Assembly (NCBI GenBank): GCA_947468275.1 | Contig: CANIKO010000005.1 | Coordinates: 62,001-126,000 of the forward strand | From: Bacteroidota bacterium | GTDB lineage: Bacteria > Bacteroidota > Bacteroidia > NS11-12g > UBA9320 | Direction of reading: 5' to 3' | DNA length: 64,000 nt | Shown: in pieces, positions 19,310-28,849 of the stretch | Numbering within the stretch: the stretch's first letter is position 1 | Layout of the letters: the number at the start of each line of letters is the position of its first letter | Translations under genes and position numbers: made by a program | The notes under the pieces: generated by a model | Database searches by the model: none | Seen by the model: only the letters and a program-made list of their open reading frames with translations | Told to the model about the DNA's origin: nothing

Positions 19310-20245
19310 CTATAAAATTTTATGAAGGAGTGCCGTAAATTCCATCAACCAAGCTACACCCAAATGTACAATAATTCCTCCCGCTACTGAGCCCGTTCGT
19401 ATAGCTAATATTCCTAAAATAGTTCCTCCAAAAAAGGAGCTGATGGTTTCGCCCAGTGGTTTTCCAAAATGGATGCTTACATAAAAACAAGCCATGGGTA
19501 ACAAGCATCCCCAACCAAAATGACGGAAGAAGGCCAACAATAAAAAACCTCTAAAAAAGTATTCAATAAAAATAAAATCAAAGCCATAAAATAGTTCATA
19601 GATAAAGAAATATTTTTGGTCTTTCGGGTTGTCTATACTCAAGGGGTCAAGGTTAAATCCTTTAGGATATTGATGTAAAAAATCACCTTGATAGGATGCT
19701 AAAACTACTATAGGAATCATAATGCCAAGCATCACAAGGTAGGGTTTGGTGTCATAATTTTTAAGAGTAAATCCATAAAAAGGCATTTTATTTTTGTCCA
19801 TTATCCACCAATAAAAAAAAACAGGTATAACAATTACCAAATCGCGAACTACGACAGCAGTGCAACGATAGTAAAAAAAAGCCGTTCGCCCTGTGGGCAA
19901 AAGGGAATAAATTTCGTTGCTGAAATAATTAATAAACGAGCGAAGACTAAAAACCAAAGGAGCAAATAGCAATAGAAACCAAAATAATGGTTTGTGCCAC
20001 AAGCCCCAATCGTTATAAAAAGAGCTGTAAAGCAAGTAGCCAACGGTAAATGGAAATAAAAAAATCAGGTATTGAATGATAGTGTCAGTAATGGTATCAT
20101 GATATTTCAAATCTAGCCAATTGGTGCATTTATAACGGTATTCAATAAAAACGTATGCTACCATAAAAATAAGGATGCTAAAAAGAAACCCGGGTTTCAA
20201 TTCGTTTCTTAAATAGTCTTTAAGGGATCCAATTATTTTTTTCAA
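19310..20245 (-). CDS. CPBP/Rce1-family membrane protein with degenerate protease motifs
   Basis: 311 residues, about eight membrane helices. The C-terminal half carries a CPBP (Abi, Rce1-like) domain: IEYFFRG (227-233) in place of EExxxR, FYVSIH (ending at His259) in place of FxxxH, and HLGVA (His294) in place of HxxxN. The first glutamate of motif 1 is Ile and the motif 3 Asn is Ala, so catalysis is doubtful even though Arg232 and both His remain. Family members cleave prenylated or signal-like peptides or act in bacteriocin immunity. Substrate unknown. It lies immediately upstream of recG. Confidence 0.7.
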   Translation of the reverse strand: MKKIIGSLKDYLRNELKPGFLFSILIFMVAYVFIEYRYKCTNWLDLKYHDTITDTIIQYLIFLFPFTVGYLLYSSFYNDWGLWHKPLFWFLLLFAPLVFSLRSFINYFSNEIYSLLPTGRTAFFYYRCTAVVVRDLVIVIPVFFYWWIMDKNKMPFYGFTLKNYDTKPYLVMLGIMIPIVVLASYQGDFLHQYPKGFNLDPLSIDNPKDQKYFFIYELFYGFDFIFIEYFFRGFLLLAFFRHFGWGCLLPMACFYVSIHFGKPLGETISSFFGGTILGILAIRTGSVAGGIIVHLGVAWLMEFTALLHKIL

Positions 20246-20342
20246 ATCAGTGGCAAATTAAAATGAAAGTTAATAGTTAAAAACTAAAAGTTATTAATAA
20301 ATGATGAGTTGTTATATAAATTCCTAATTCCCAATTCTTAAT

Positions 20343-20350
20343 TATCTTTG
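20343..20350 (+). promoter_or_regulatory. -7 promoter box for the deoxyhypusine-synthase-like gene
   Basis: TATCTTTG, a full TAnnTTTG match, ends four bases before the ATG at 20355. Transcription would begin at or next to the start codon, so the mRNA may be leaderless. No -33 element at usual spacing was seen. Confidence 0.5.
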
Positions 20351-20354
20351 CGCA

Positions 20355-21329
20355 ATGAGTCAAAAACCAATCACCGAGTTTATTGAAAAATACTTTTTGC
20401 ATTTTAATGCCGCTTCATTAATTGATGCTGCCAATGGATATGTCACCCATTTGGATGAAGGTGGAAAAATGATGATAACCCTTGCTGGAGCTATGAGTAC
20501 AGCAGAGTTAGGTAAGATTTTAGCCGAAATGATTCGTCAGGATAAGGTGCAAATAATTTCTTGCACTGGTGCCAATTTGGAAGAAGATTTAATGAATTTG
20601 GTAGCTCATGACCATTATGAAAGAATACCTAATTATCGCGATTTAACCCCACAAGAAGAATGGGGATTGTTGGAAAGAGGATTGAATAGAGTTACAGATA
20701 CCTGTATTCCTGAAGAAGAAGCTTTCAGAAGGTTGCAAGGTCAAATTTATAAGCTTTGGAAAGAAGCTGACACCAATGGTGATAGACTTTTACCCCATGA
20801 GTTTATGTATAAAATGATTTTGAATGGTTCTTTAAAGGAATTTTATCAAATAGACCCAAAAGACAGTTGGATGATTGCAGCGGCTGAAAAGAATTTACCA
20901 ATCATTTGTCCGGGATGGGAAGACAGCACCATGGGAAATATTTTTGCTTCCTATTGCATAAAAGGAGATTTAAAACCTACCACCATAAAATCGGGCATTG
21001 AATATATGATTTGGTTGAGTGATTGGTACCGTAAAAATTCATCCGGTAAAGGAGTAGGGTTTTTTCAGGTTGGTGGCGGCATAGCTGGCGATTTTCCAAT
21101 TTGTGTAGTGCCTATGATGTATCAAGATCTAGAATGGCATGATGTGCCGTTTTGGAGTTATTTCTGCCAAATTAGTGATAGCACTACTAGTTATGGTTCA
21201 TACTCAGGAGCAGTACCAAATGAAAAAATAACCTGGGGAAAATTGGATATAAATACCCCAAAATTTATAATTGAATCTGATGCTACCATTGTAGCGCCTT
21301 TGGTTTTTGCCAAGGTGTTGGGTTGGTAA
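20355..21329 (+). CDS. Deoxyhypusine-synthase-like protein without the catalytic lysine
   Basis: 324 residues, close to deoxyhypusine synthase length. Aligned by eye, QVGGGIAGDF (238-247) corresponds to the GGGVxK segment of eukaryotic deoxyhypusine synthase, and GAVPNEKITWGKL to its NAD-site segment ending in WGK. The lysine that forms the enzyme imine is replaced by Gly245. Bacteria lack eIF5A, the hypusine target; some bacterial homologues make homospermidine, but those normally keep the lysine. The reaction is therefore unknown, and a polyamine-linked or non-catalytic role is possible. Single-gene unit. Confidence 0.75.
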   Translation: MSQKPITEFIEKYFLHFNAASLIDAANGYVTHLDEGGKMMITLAGAMSTAELGKILAEMIRQDKVQIISCTGANLEEDLMNLVAHDHYERIPNYRDLTPQEEWGLLERGLNRVTDTCIPEEEAFRRLQGQIYKLWKEADTNGDRLLPHEFMYKMILNGSLKEFYQIDPKDSWMIAAAEKNLPIICPGWEDSTMGNIFASYCIKGDLKPTTIKSGIEYMIWLSDWYRKNSSGKGVGFFQVGGGIAGDFPICVVPMMYQDLEWHDVPFWSYFCQISDSTTSYGSYSGAVPNEKITWGKLDINTPKFIIESDATIVAPLVFAKVLGW

Positions 21330-21342
21330 TATGGATTGTTAA

Positions 21343-21362
21343 AGACGCAATATTTTGCGTCT
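21343..21362. repeat. Perfect 8-bp palindrome between convergent genes
   Basis: AGACGCAA (21343-21350), loop TATT, TTGCGTCT (21355-21362). The hairpin sits between the convergent deoxyhypusine-synthase-like and DinB-like genes. It has the look of a dispersed intergenic palindrome and could also act as a weak terminator; no T-run follows. Confidence 0.5.
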
Positions 21363-21371
21363 CCACGACAT

Positions 21372-21890
21372 TCAATATCCTAATGCTATCCTGATATGCG
21401 CCAAATGGTGCTTCCCATGCCAACTGTATAACGCAATCAAATCCGTAATCCGTGAAGTGCGTTGATATTGCGGATGAAAAAAGGTTCTCGATAATTCCTG
21501 TTCGGTTAGAGTTTCCAAGAGCGTTACCAGCTTGGTATGCATGGCTTCAATGAGTTGAAGAGAAATAGAAATTGGCAACATCTCATTTTCTTTCGTTTTT
21601 ACCCAAAGGTTTTCATCATACGGTTTGATGGTTGGGTGTTCTTCCGTCAAAGCCAATTTAAGTCGAATGTAGCAATTGGTGTGGCTTTCACCAATATGAT
21701 GCACTAGTTGCTTTATGGTCCAGCTTCCTTCGCGGTAGGTTTTGGTAAGGTCGGTTTCTGAAAGGTTACTTACCACTTTTTTTAAAGTTTCCGGAAAAAT
21801 TTTCAGGTCATTAATTTTTTCTGTTATTAGTTCTACGGTGTAGTGCTCTGTTAAAACTAGTCTTCCGATCGGATATTTAAGATTTTCCAT
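21372..21890 (-). CDS. DinB/YfiT-family putative metal-dependent hydrolase or thiol transferase
   Basis: 172 residues, a four-helix DinB-type protein. It resembles YfiT: the start NLKYPIGRL, then WTIKQLVHHIGESHTNCYIRLKLAL and the C-terminal YSWHGKHHLAHI. The conserved His in HHIGESH and in HGKHH are placed to bind a divalent metal as in the family. Relatives transfer bacillithiol or related thiols to electrophiles, but the thiol used here is unknown. ATG start at 21890; no operon partner. Confidence 0.8.
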   Translation of the reverse strand: MENLKYPIGRLVLTEHYTVELITEKINDLKIFPETLKKVVSNLSETDLTKTYREGSWTIKQLVHHIGESHTNCYIRLKLALTEEHPTIKPYDENLWVKTKENEMLPISISLQLIEAMHTKLVTLLETLTEQELSRTFFHPQYQRTSRITDLIALYSWHGKHHLAHIRIALGY

Positions 21891-22000
21891 AATGATATTT
21901 TAGAATCTAACCTCAAATTTATTGCTTTTGTTTTTAAAATTAAACTTAAATTTTCCTTCCCCATCTTATCCACTCCAATAAAAAATCCCTCTCTGTCATT

Positions 22001-22008
22001 TAACTTTG
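22001..22008 (+). promoter_or_regulatory. -7 promoter box for dnaE
   Basis: TAACTTTG matches TAnnTTTG exactly and lies 27 bases before the dnaE ATG, giving a leader of roughly 20 bases. No convincing -33 TTTG was found. Confidence 0.45.
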
Positions 22009-22035
22009 TGGTTCATCCATATTGTTTAAAAACCA

Positions 22036-25000
22036 ATGCCCGATTTTGCCCACCTCCATTGCCATACCCAGTTTAGTTTGCTCGATGGAGCTAGCAGTAT
22101 AGAAGGTATGGTAAAAAAAGCAGTGGCAGATGAAATGAAAGCCATTGCCATTACCGACCACGGCAATATGTTTGGGGCCTTTAAGTTTGTGTCGGAGTGC
22201 AATAAAAAAGGTATAAAACCGATTGTTGGCTGCGAATTTTATGTGGTGGAGGACCGGTTTAAAAATAAGTTTTCGCGTGAAGCGGGAGATGTGCGCCACC
22301 ATCAATTGCTATTGGCCAAAAATGCTGAAGGGTATAAAAATCTTTCAAAATTATGTTCGCTCGGATATATAGAAGGTTTGTATGGTAAGTATCCCAGAAT
22401 TGACAAACAACTAATTCTAAAATACCACGAAGGCCTGATTGCAACCACCTGTTGTATAGGGGCCGAAGTTCCTCAGGCCATATTGAAAGAAGGGGAGGCA
22501 GTCGCAGAAGAAAAATTCAAATGGTGGCTGGACTTATTTGGGGAGGATTACTACATCGAACTTCAACGCCATAAACTGGACGATCAAGAAAAAGTGAATG
22601 AGGTGTTAATGCGTTTTTCTAAAAAGTATAATGTGAAAATGATTGTGTCCAACGATTCACATTATTTGGATAAGGAAAATGCCAATGCCCATGATATTTT
22701 ACTTTGTATAAATACCGGCGATGTGCAAAGTACGCCAAAAGGTGATTTTAAAGGAATGCGGTTTGGTTTCCCAAATGATGAGTTCTATTTTAAAACCAAA
22801 GAGGAAATGTCAACCTTGTTTATTGATGTTCCTCATGCGGTAGAAAATACCATTGAAATAGTAGACAAAATTGAAAAACTGGATTTAAAAAAACAAGTGA
22901 TGTTGCCAGCATTTCCTTTGCCATCAAAGTTTACTGATGCCGATGATTTTTTGCACCACCTGACATTTGAAGGAGCTAGAAAACGCTATAATGAAATAAG
23001 TTCAGAAGTTCAGGAACGTCTCGATTTTGAGTTGTCGGTGATTAAAAAAATGGGTTTTGCTGGCTATTTTCTTATTGTTTCCGATTTTTGCGAAGCGGCT
23101 ATTAATATGAATGTGGCTGTTGGACCTGGTCGTGGTTCGGCAGCAGGTTCAGCAGTAGCCTACTGTATAGGTATTACTAATATTGACCCTGTAAAGTACC
23201 AATTGCTTTTTGAAAGGTTCCTTAATCCAGAACGTGGGAGCATGCCCGATATTGACACGGATTTTGATGATGCCGGGCGGCAGAAAGTGATTGATTACGT
23301 GATTGATAAATATGGCCAAAATCAGGTGGCACAAATTATCACCTACGGTTCTATGAAAGCCAAATCGGCCATAAAAGACGTAGCCCGTGCTTTGGAATTA
23401 CCTTTGGATGAATCGAATATGTTGTCAAAATTAGTTCCTGAATCACCAGGGGTAACTTATGAACAGGTGTTTAATTTACCGGAGGCCAAGTTAAAAGAAA
23501 TTTATAATCCAGATGATATTACCGGGATTTTAAAACTTCGTGAAATTATAGGTACCAATAGTTTACAAGGACGCGTACTAAAGGAAGCCCGCCTTTTAGA
23601 AGGATCTGTAAGAAATGCGGGTGTTCATGCTTCTGCGGTAATTATTGCTCCAAGTGATTTAACAGAAATTCTGCCAGTTTGTACGCTTAAAGACTCTGCC
23701 ATGTGGGTTACTCAATTTGATGGCAAAGTAGTGGAAGATGCAGGGTTACTGAAAATGGACTTTTTGGGATTGAAAACCCTTACTATTATAAAGGATGCCA
23801 TTGAATTAATTAAGCAAAACTACGATATACAAATAGTTCCTGACGAAATCCCTTTGGATGACCTTAAAACTTTGGAATTATTTCAACGGGGGGATACAAA
23901 TGGCGTGTTTCAGTTTGAAAGTGACGGGATGAAAAAGGTGCTTCGCGATTTAAAACCAACGCGATTGGAGGATTTGATTGCAGTAAATGCCTTGTATCGT
24001 CCGGGGCCTATGGAATACATTCCAAACTTTGTAGCTCGTAAGCATGGTCGTGAAAAAATTACTTACGACATTGAAGGAATGTCAGAATTTTTGGAAAGCA
24101 CCTATGGGATTACTGTTTATCAAGAACAAGTGATGTTGTTATCTCAAAAGTTGGCTAATTTTAGTAAAGCTGATGCAGATACCCTGCGAAAAGCTATGGG
24201 TAAAAAAGACAAAGGCACATTGGACAAAATGAAATCATCCTTTATGGAAGGGTGCACAGCTAATGGCCATGATCTTAAAGTTTGTGAAAAAGTGTGGACG
24301 GATTGGGAAGCTTTTGCCCAATATGCCTTTAATAAATCACATGCTACTTGTTATGCTTATTTAGCAAATCAAACTGCTTATTTAAAAACCCATTATGCCC
24401 CTGAATTTATGGCTTCCATACTTACACATAATAGTGGAAATATTGATCAGATAACCTTCTTTATGGACGAATGCAAACGCATGGGTTTGGTAGTAAAAGG
24501 ACCGGATATAAATGAAAGCATTGTGAATTTTTCTGTTAACAAAAATGGTGAAATTCGATTTGGATTAGGAGCGATAAAGGGCCTTGGAGATTCTGCAACG
24601 GTTGAAATTATAAATCAGCGAGAAATAGGGGGGGCATATTCCAGCATTTTTGAATTAACCTCAAGGGCTAATTTAAGAACAGTAAATAAAAAGTCAATTG
24701 AAGCATTAGCTTTGGCAGGAGCATTTGATAGTTGGGGCGTTTACAACCGTTCACAGTACATGGAAAAAGCTTCGGGTTCCTTAGTTAATGGAATAGAAAT
24801 CGCTATTAAATATGGGGGTCAGATTCAGGATAATAAAGTCAGTAATCAAAACAGTTTGTTTGGAGAATCAAGTGGTGGAAGTATCCAGGAACCAAAACTT
24901 CCATACATAGAGGAATGGAATCCGATTGAAAAATTGAATAAAGAAAAAGAGGTTGCTGGAATGTTTATTTCAGGCCACCCATTGGACAATTTTAAATTAG

Positions 25001-25563
25001 ATATGGAGTTGTTTACCAATACCAAAATTTCTGACCTAAATGACTTGAATCTACTTAAAGGAAAGGATATTAAAATAGGAGGTATTGTAACATTTTTTGA
25101 AGAAAAAGTAACCAAGACAGGAAAGCCTTGGGCTAAGTTTGTCTTGGAAGATTATAGTGGTGCCAAAGACTTTGCCCTTTTTGGAAAGGATTTTGCCACT
25201 TTTCGTCCGTTTCTGCAACTCAATGCAATGTTATATGGCTTCCTATCTACCTCAACAAGCTATAGAGACCCAAACGAGTTGGAATTGAAGTATAATAAAT
25301 TGTCATACTTAGCTGATTTGCGTGAAACAAACTTGAAGAGTATTCAATTTCAATTAAAATCTAGTCAGATAAACAAAGAGACTCTTGAAAAACTAATCGA
25401 ACTAACGAAGGGTAATAAAGGGCCAGCAACTCTTAAAATTTCGGTGCAAGATCCAGTTTCGAAGCATTTAACCGAATTATTTAGCCGTCAAATAAAAATT
25501 GATTGGAACCAAACTATGCGGCAGGAGTTGGAGTTAATGGATATTGCAGTAAAGGTTAATTAG
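22036..25563 (+). CDS. dnaE: DNA polymerase III alpha subunit
   Basis: Replicative polymerase, 1175 residues. An N-terminal PHP domain begins FAHLHCHTQFSLLDG (4-18). The palm catalytic acidic motif is MPDIDTDFDD near residue 402, preceded by VGPGRGSAAGS. HhH/thumb motifs include YRPGPMEYIP and the KANFSKADADTLRKAMGKK-like stretch. A C-terminal OB domain lies near 1010 (IKIGGIVTFFEEKVTKTGK). The PHP His residues are largely kept, so proofreading or metal binding by that domain is possible. ATG start at 22036. Single gene; convergent with rodA. Confidence 0.97.
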   Translation: MPDFAHLHCHTQFSLLDGASSIEGMVKKAVADEMKAIAITDHGNMFGAFKFVSECNKKGIKPIVGCEFYVVEDRFKNKFSREAGDVRHHQLLLAKNAEGYKNLSKLCSLGYIEGLYGKYPRIDKQLILKYHEGLIATTCCIGAEVPQAILKEGEAVAEEKFKWWLDLFGEDYYIELQRHKLDDQEKVNEVLMRFSKKYNVKMIVSNDSHYLDKENANAHDILLCINTGDVQSTPKGDFKGMRFGFPNDEFYFKTKEEMSTLFIDVPHAVENTIEIVDKIEKLDLKKQVMLPAFPLPSKFTDADDFLHHLTFEGARKRYNEISSEVQERLDFELSVIKKMGFAGYFLIVSDFCEAAINMNVAVGPGRGSAAGSAVAYCIGITNIDPVKYQLLFERFLNPERGSMPDIDTDFDDAGRQKVIDYVIDKYGQNQVAQIITYGSMKAKSAIKDVARALELPLDESNMLSKLVPESPGVTYEQVFNLPEAKLKEIYNPDDITGILKLREIIGTNSLQGRVLKEARLLEGSVRNAGVHASAVIIAPSDLTEILPVCTLKDSAMWVTQFDGKVVEDAGLLKMDFLGLKTLTIIKDAIELIKQNYDIQIVPDEIPLDDLKTLELFQRGDTNGVFQFESDGMKKVLRDLKPTRLEDLIAVNALYRPGPMEYIPNFVARKHGREKITYDIEGMSEFLESTYGITVYQEQVMLLSQKLANFSKADADTLRKAMGKKDKGTLDKMKSSFMEGCTANGHDLKVCEKVWTDWEAFAQYAFNKSHATCYAYLANQTAYLKTHYAPEFMASILTHNSGNIDQITFFMDECKRMGLVVKGPDINESIVNFSVNKNGEIRFGLGAIKGLGDSATVEIINQREIGGAYSSIFELTSRANLRTVNKKSIEALALAGAFDSWGVYNRSQYMEKASGSLVNGIEIAIKYGGQIQDNKVSNQNSLFGESSGGSIQEPKLPYIEEWNPIEKLNKEKEVAGMFISGHPLDNFKLDMELFTNTKISDLNDLNLLKGKDIKIGGIVTFFEEKVTKTGKPWAKFVLEDYSGAKDFALFGKDFATFRPFLQLNAMLYGFLSTSTSYRDPNELELKYNKLSYLADLRETNLKSIQFQLKSSQINKETLEKLIELTKGNKGPATLKISVQDPVSKHLTELFSRQIKIDWNQTMRQELELMDIAVKVN

Positions 25564-25596
25564 AGTGATTTATAGGGATTACTAAGTTGATATCTT

Positions 25597-26880
25597 TTAA
25601 TACATATCCTTTAAAGTACTCATCTCGGTGGATCGAGTTGCATCAAGTCGAATAAGGGTAAACAGTAAAACTGTAAATCCAATAAGTGAAGAACCTCCAT
25701 AACTGAAGAAAGGCAAGGGTATTCCTATTACAGGTACCAACCCGATAGTCATTCCTATGTTGATTGTGAAATGGAATAAGAGTATGGAACCTACACAATA
25801 GGCATAAATACGATTGTATCGATTTTTCTGTCGCTCTGCTAAATAATATACCCGGCCAATAAGGGTTACAAAAAGTATCAGAATAACCATTGTTCCTAAC
25901 CAGCCCCATTCTTCACCTATGGTGCAAAAAATAAAATCGGTATGTTGTTCTGGTACATACCTCAACTTGGTTTGAGTGCCTTGCAAAAAGCCTTTACCAA
26001 TTAACCCTCCTGATCCTATAGCGATCTTAGATTGATGAACATTGTAACCTTCCTTTTTTAAATCTTCTAATAATCCGAAAGTAACGAGAATACGTTTTTT
26101 CTGATGGTCCTTAAGCACATTATCCATTATTAGATTAATACTAGAACTAAATCCTACAACTGCTATTGTTACTAATAAAACAGGCCAAGTAAGATATTTT
26201 CGCCGGGAACTAAATATGTAAAATAATAAGGCTACGGCTGCAAAAATTCCTGAGACCCAAATAGACCCAAAATAAAGTGTTAGGATAAATATTATTATAG
26301 CACATAAAGCCATTATAAACCAAATACCTGAAAGACCCTCCCGATATAGTACCAATGTAAATGATAAAAAAACCAAGGCTGAACCAGTGTCTTTTTGAAT
26401 CAAAATAAGTGCCATTGGAATTAAAAAAATGGCTAAAGCGATTCTTAAAGTGTTCTTGTCTTTTAACCGTGCATCGGGAGTTCCTAAAAATTTTGCCAAT
26501 GCTAATGAAACCCCATATTTAGCAAATTCAGCCGGTTGAAGATTAAAACTTCCAATTGGGATCCAATTCTTGTTACCTGCCACTTCTTTACCCAAAACAA
26601 AAACACTAACTACTAGTGCAACAAGGATTCCATAAACTCCATATGAAAAAAGGTTAAAAATTTTATAATCAAGAAATAACCAAAAAATAGCTATAAAGGC
26701 CGATATGCAAATAAATAAAAATTGTTTTCCATAATTTTTAGTTAAATCAAAAATAGTCCCGGTAGATTCATTCCATGAGGCTGAATAAATATTGAACCAA
26801 CCAAATAATACCATTACTAAATAAATAAGTATTATTGGCCAGTCAAAAGTATTTGTATCAATTATTTTCTTCTCTCTCAT
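25597..26880 (-). CDS. rodA: Rod-shape SEDS peptidoglycan glycosyltransferase RodA
   Basis: 427 residues, about ten membrane helices. The SEDS family is shown by QKDTGSALVFL, GSGGLIGKGFLQGTQ, PEQHTDFIFCTIGEEWG and the C-terminal FFSYGGSSLIGF. RodA polymerises glycan strands for cell elongation together with PBP2. Its start overlaps the end of mrdA by 23 bases, so translation is coupled. Being next to PBP2 and MreBCD identifies it as RodA rather than FtsW. Confidence 0.96.
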   Translation of the reverse strand: MREKKIIDTNTFDWPIILIYLVMVLFGWFNIYSASWNESTGTIFDLTKNYGKQFLFICISAFIAIFWLFLDYKIFNLFSYGVYGILVALVVSVFVLGKEVAGNKNWIPIGSFNLQPAEFAKYGVSLALAKFLGTPDARLKDKNTLRIALAIFLIPMALILIQKDTGSALVFLSFTLVLYREGLSGIWFIMALCAIIIFILTLYFGSIWVSGIFAAVALLFYIFSSRRKYLTWPVLLVTIAVVGFSSSINLIMDNVLKDHQKKRILVTFGLLEDLKKEGYNVHQSKIAIGSGGLIGKGFLQGTQTKLRYVPEQHTDFIFCTIGEEWGWLGTMVILILFVTLIGRVYYLAERQKNRYNRIYAYCVGSILLFHFTINIGMTIGLVPVIGIPLPFFSYGGSSLIGFTVLLFTLIRLDATRSTEMSTLKDMY

Positions 26881-28849
26881 CCTTGTTTAATACCAAATCT
26901 CGGTTAAGGGGCAAATTTCCGGTTGGGTTATTTTTGTTTTTTCTATTGCGTTCAGCAGAATCATTTTTTACTTTTCGAGTCGAATCTTTTATATATTTAA
27001 TTCTAATAGTATCAATTGGTTTGGGTTTTGGTAAAATATAAGCTTCAAAAAGTCGTTTTTCCATTTCTGGTTTTGATGAAATAGTATCCCTTCTAATATA
27101 TTTTTCAATCATTAAGTTCGCTACTGGTGCGGCCCAAGTTGCACCATATCCTGCATTTTCTACAATACATGCTATTGCTATTTTAGGATTATCTTTTGGT
27201 GCAAAACACATAAATACAGAGTGATTTTTTCCATGAGGATTTTGAACAGTTCCGGTTTTTCCGCATATTTCAATACCATCAATACCTGTTCTGGCTGCAG
27301 TACCATTTATTAAAGTCATGGCCATTCCTTCCACGACAGTTTCGAAATGTTGGCGCTGAATTTTTATTTTATGTTTTTCTTTAAATTTCTTAGGAATTGC
27401 TGGTCTGTCGTCAACCATCCTTATACAATGTGGGGTATAATAATAGCCACGATTAGCTATAGTGCTAATCACATTTGCCATTTGTAAAGGGGTAATAAGA
27501 ATCTCACCCTGGCCAATGGACAACGAAATTAATCGGGAAAAGCCCCATTTCCCATTGTGCATTTTATCGTAAAACTCAGGACTTGGTATATTGCCTTTCG
27601 ATTCAAAATTTATATCAGAACCTAATTTGCTGGCTAACCCAAATTGAAGCATAAAATCTTTCCAATGCGTATAGGCCTCCCGAGTAGATTTATACTTTGG
27701 ATTTTCTAATATTTCACGAAATGTATTACAAAAATAAGCGTTGCAACTATTAGCTACGGCTCCTCTAAGGTCGAGGTTTTGAGGATGTGGATGGCAAGCA
27801 ACATGAAGATGACCTATATTGAAGCCTCTGTAGCAAGGGTATGTAGTTTCAGGGTATATAACCCCTTCTTCTAAACCTATCAATCCGTTTAATAATTTAA
27901 AAACTGAACCTGGTGGATAGGCTGCAGTTACAGCTCTATTAAAAAGTGGTTTTGTTGGGTCCGTTAATAATCTTCCATAATTTTTTCTTTTATTGCGAAT
28001 GGACAAATCATCAGGATTATAACTTGGGCTGGAAATAAGCGCTAGAATCTCACCAGTTGAAGGTTCAATCGCCACAACACTCCCCATTTTATTTTGCATT
28101 AGCTTTTCGGCATATTCTTGAAGGGTTAAGTCTAGGGTCGTTGAAACCTTTTGGCCTGCTATTGGTTGTTTATCATATTTACCCTTCGAGTAGTTTCCTT
28201 GCTGCCTGCCGCGACTATCTACTAAAATTACTTCTTCTCCTTTTTTGCCTCTCAATTCTTTTTCGTAATATTTTTCTATACCAGTAAGTCCCACAAAATC
28301 ACCTTTTGAATAATAGTTTTCTTCATCTTGTGCTTCCAATTGTTTTTTGGATATTTCTCCGATATAGCCTAAAACATGGGCTCCAGCAGTTGTTTTGTAT
28401 TTTCTGTCTGTTTTTACATCAATATAAAATCGTTCATAATCATACATTCTTTCTTGTAGTGCAGCATATTTATTTTGCTCCAAATTTTTATAGAATACAG
28501 CACTTCCTCTATAAACGGTTTTATCTGCCTTTTTTAATCGTTTAATAAAATCGGTTTTGGGAATACCTAAAATTTCACAAAATCCAGAGGTATCAAAATT
28601 TTTAAGATTAAATGGATAGGAAATCATTAAATCATAAAAATTATCATTAAATGCAATCAATTTATTATTTCTATCATAAACCAAACCTCTATTTGGGTGA
28701 ATTGTTAAAATTTTCTTTGAATTAGCATTAGCAAAATCGACGTAAGAAGTATCAATGACCTGCAAATAAAAGAGTCTTATTGCAAATACAAATCCGATAG
28801 CTATTACAGCTATCATCAATGATTGATTGCGGCTGCTTCCCTCAGACAT
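26858..28849 (-). CDS. mrdA: Penicillin-binding protein 2 (elongation transpeptidase)
   Basis: About 663 residues from the ATG at 28849 (MSEGSSRNQSLMIAV); a longer frame to 28903 would run well into mreD. One N-terminal membrane helix (about 12-30), a dimerisation domain, then the transpeptidase with SVFK (315-318), SCN (368-370) and KTG (531-533), the full SxxK/SxN/KTG set. It cross-links peptidoglycan during side-wall growth with RodA. The C-terminal tail after the KTG domain is long and Lys/Asn-rich. It overlaps both neighbours: 8 bases with mreD and 23 with rodA. Confidence 0.95.
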   Translation of the reverse strand: MSEGSSRNQSLMIAVIAIGFVFAIRLFYLQVIDTSYVDFANANSKKILTIHPNRGLVYDRNNKLIAFNDNFYDLMISYPFNLKNFDTSGFCEILGIPKTDFIKRLKKADKTVYRGSAVFYKNLEQNKYAALQERMYDYERFYIDVKTDRKYKTTAGAHVLGYIGEISKKQLEAQDEENYYSKGDFVGLTGIEKYYEKELRGKKGEEVILVDSRGRQQGNYSKGKYDKQPIAGQKVSTTLDLTLQEYAEKLMQNKMGSVVAIEPSTGEILALISSPSYNPDDLSIRNKRKNYGRLLTDPTKPLFNRAVTAAYPPGSVFKLLNGLIGLEEGVIYPETTYPCYRGFNIGHLHVACHPHPQNLDLRGAVANSCNAYFCNTFREILENPKYKSTREAYTHWKDFMLQFGLASKLGSDINFESKGNIPSPEFYDKMHNGKWGFSRLISLSIGQGEILITPLQMANVISTIANRGYYYTPHCIRMVDDRPAIPKKFKEKHKIKIQRQHFETVVEGMAMTLINGTAARTGIDGIEICGKTGTVQNPHGKNHSVFMCFAPKDNPKIAIACIVENAGYGATWAAPVANLMIEKYIRRDTISSKPEMEKRLFEAYILPKPKPIDTIRIKYIKDSTRKVKNDSAERNRKNKNNPTGNLPLNRDLVLNKDEREENN

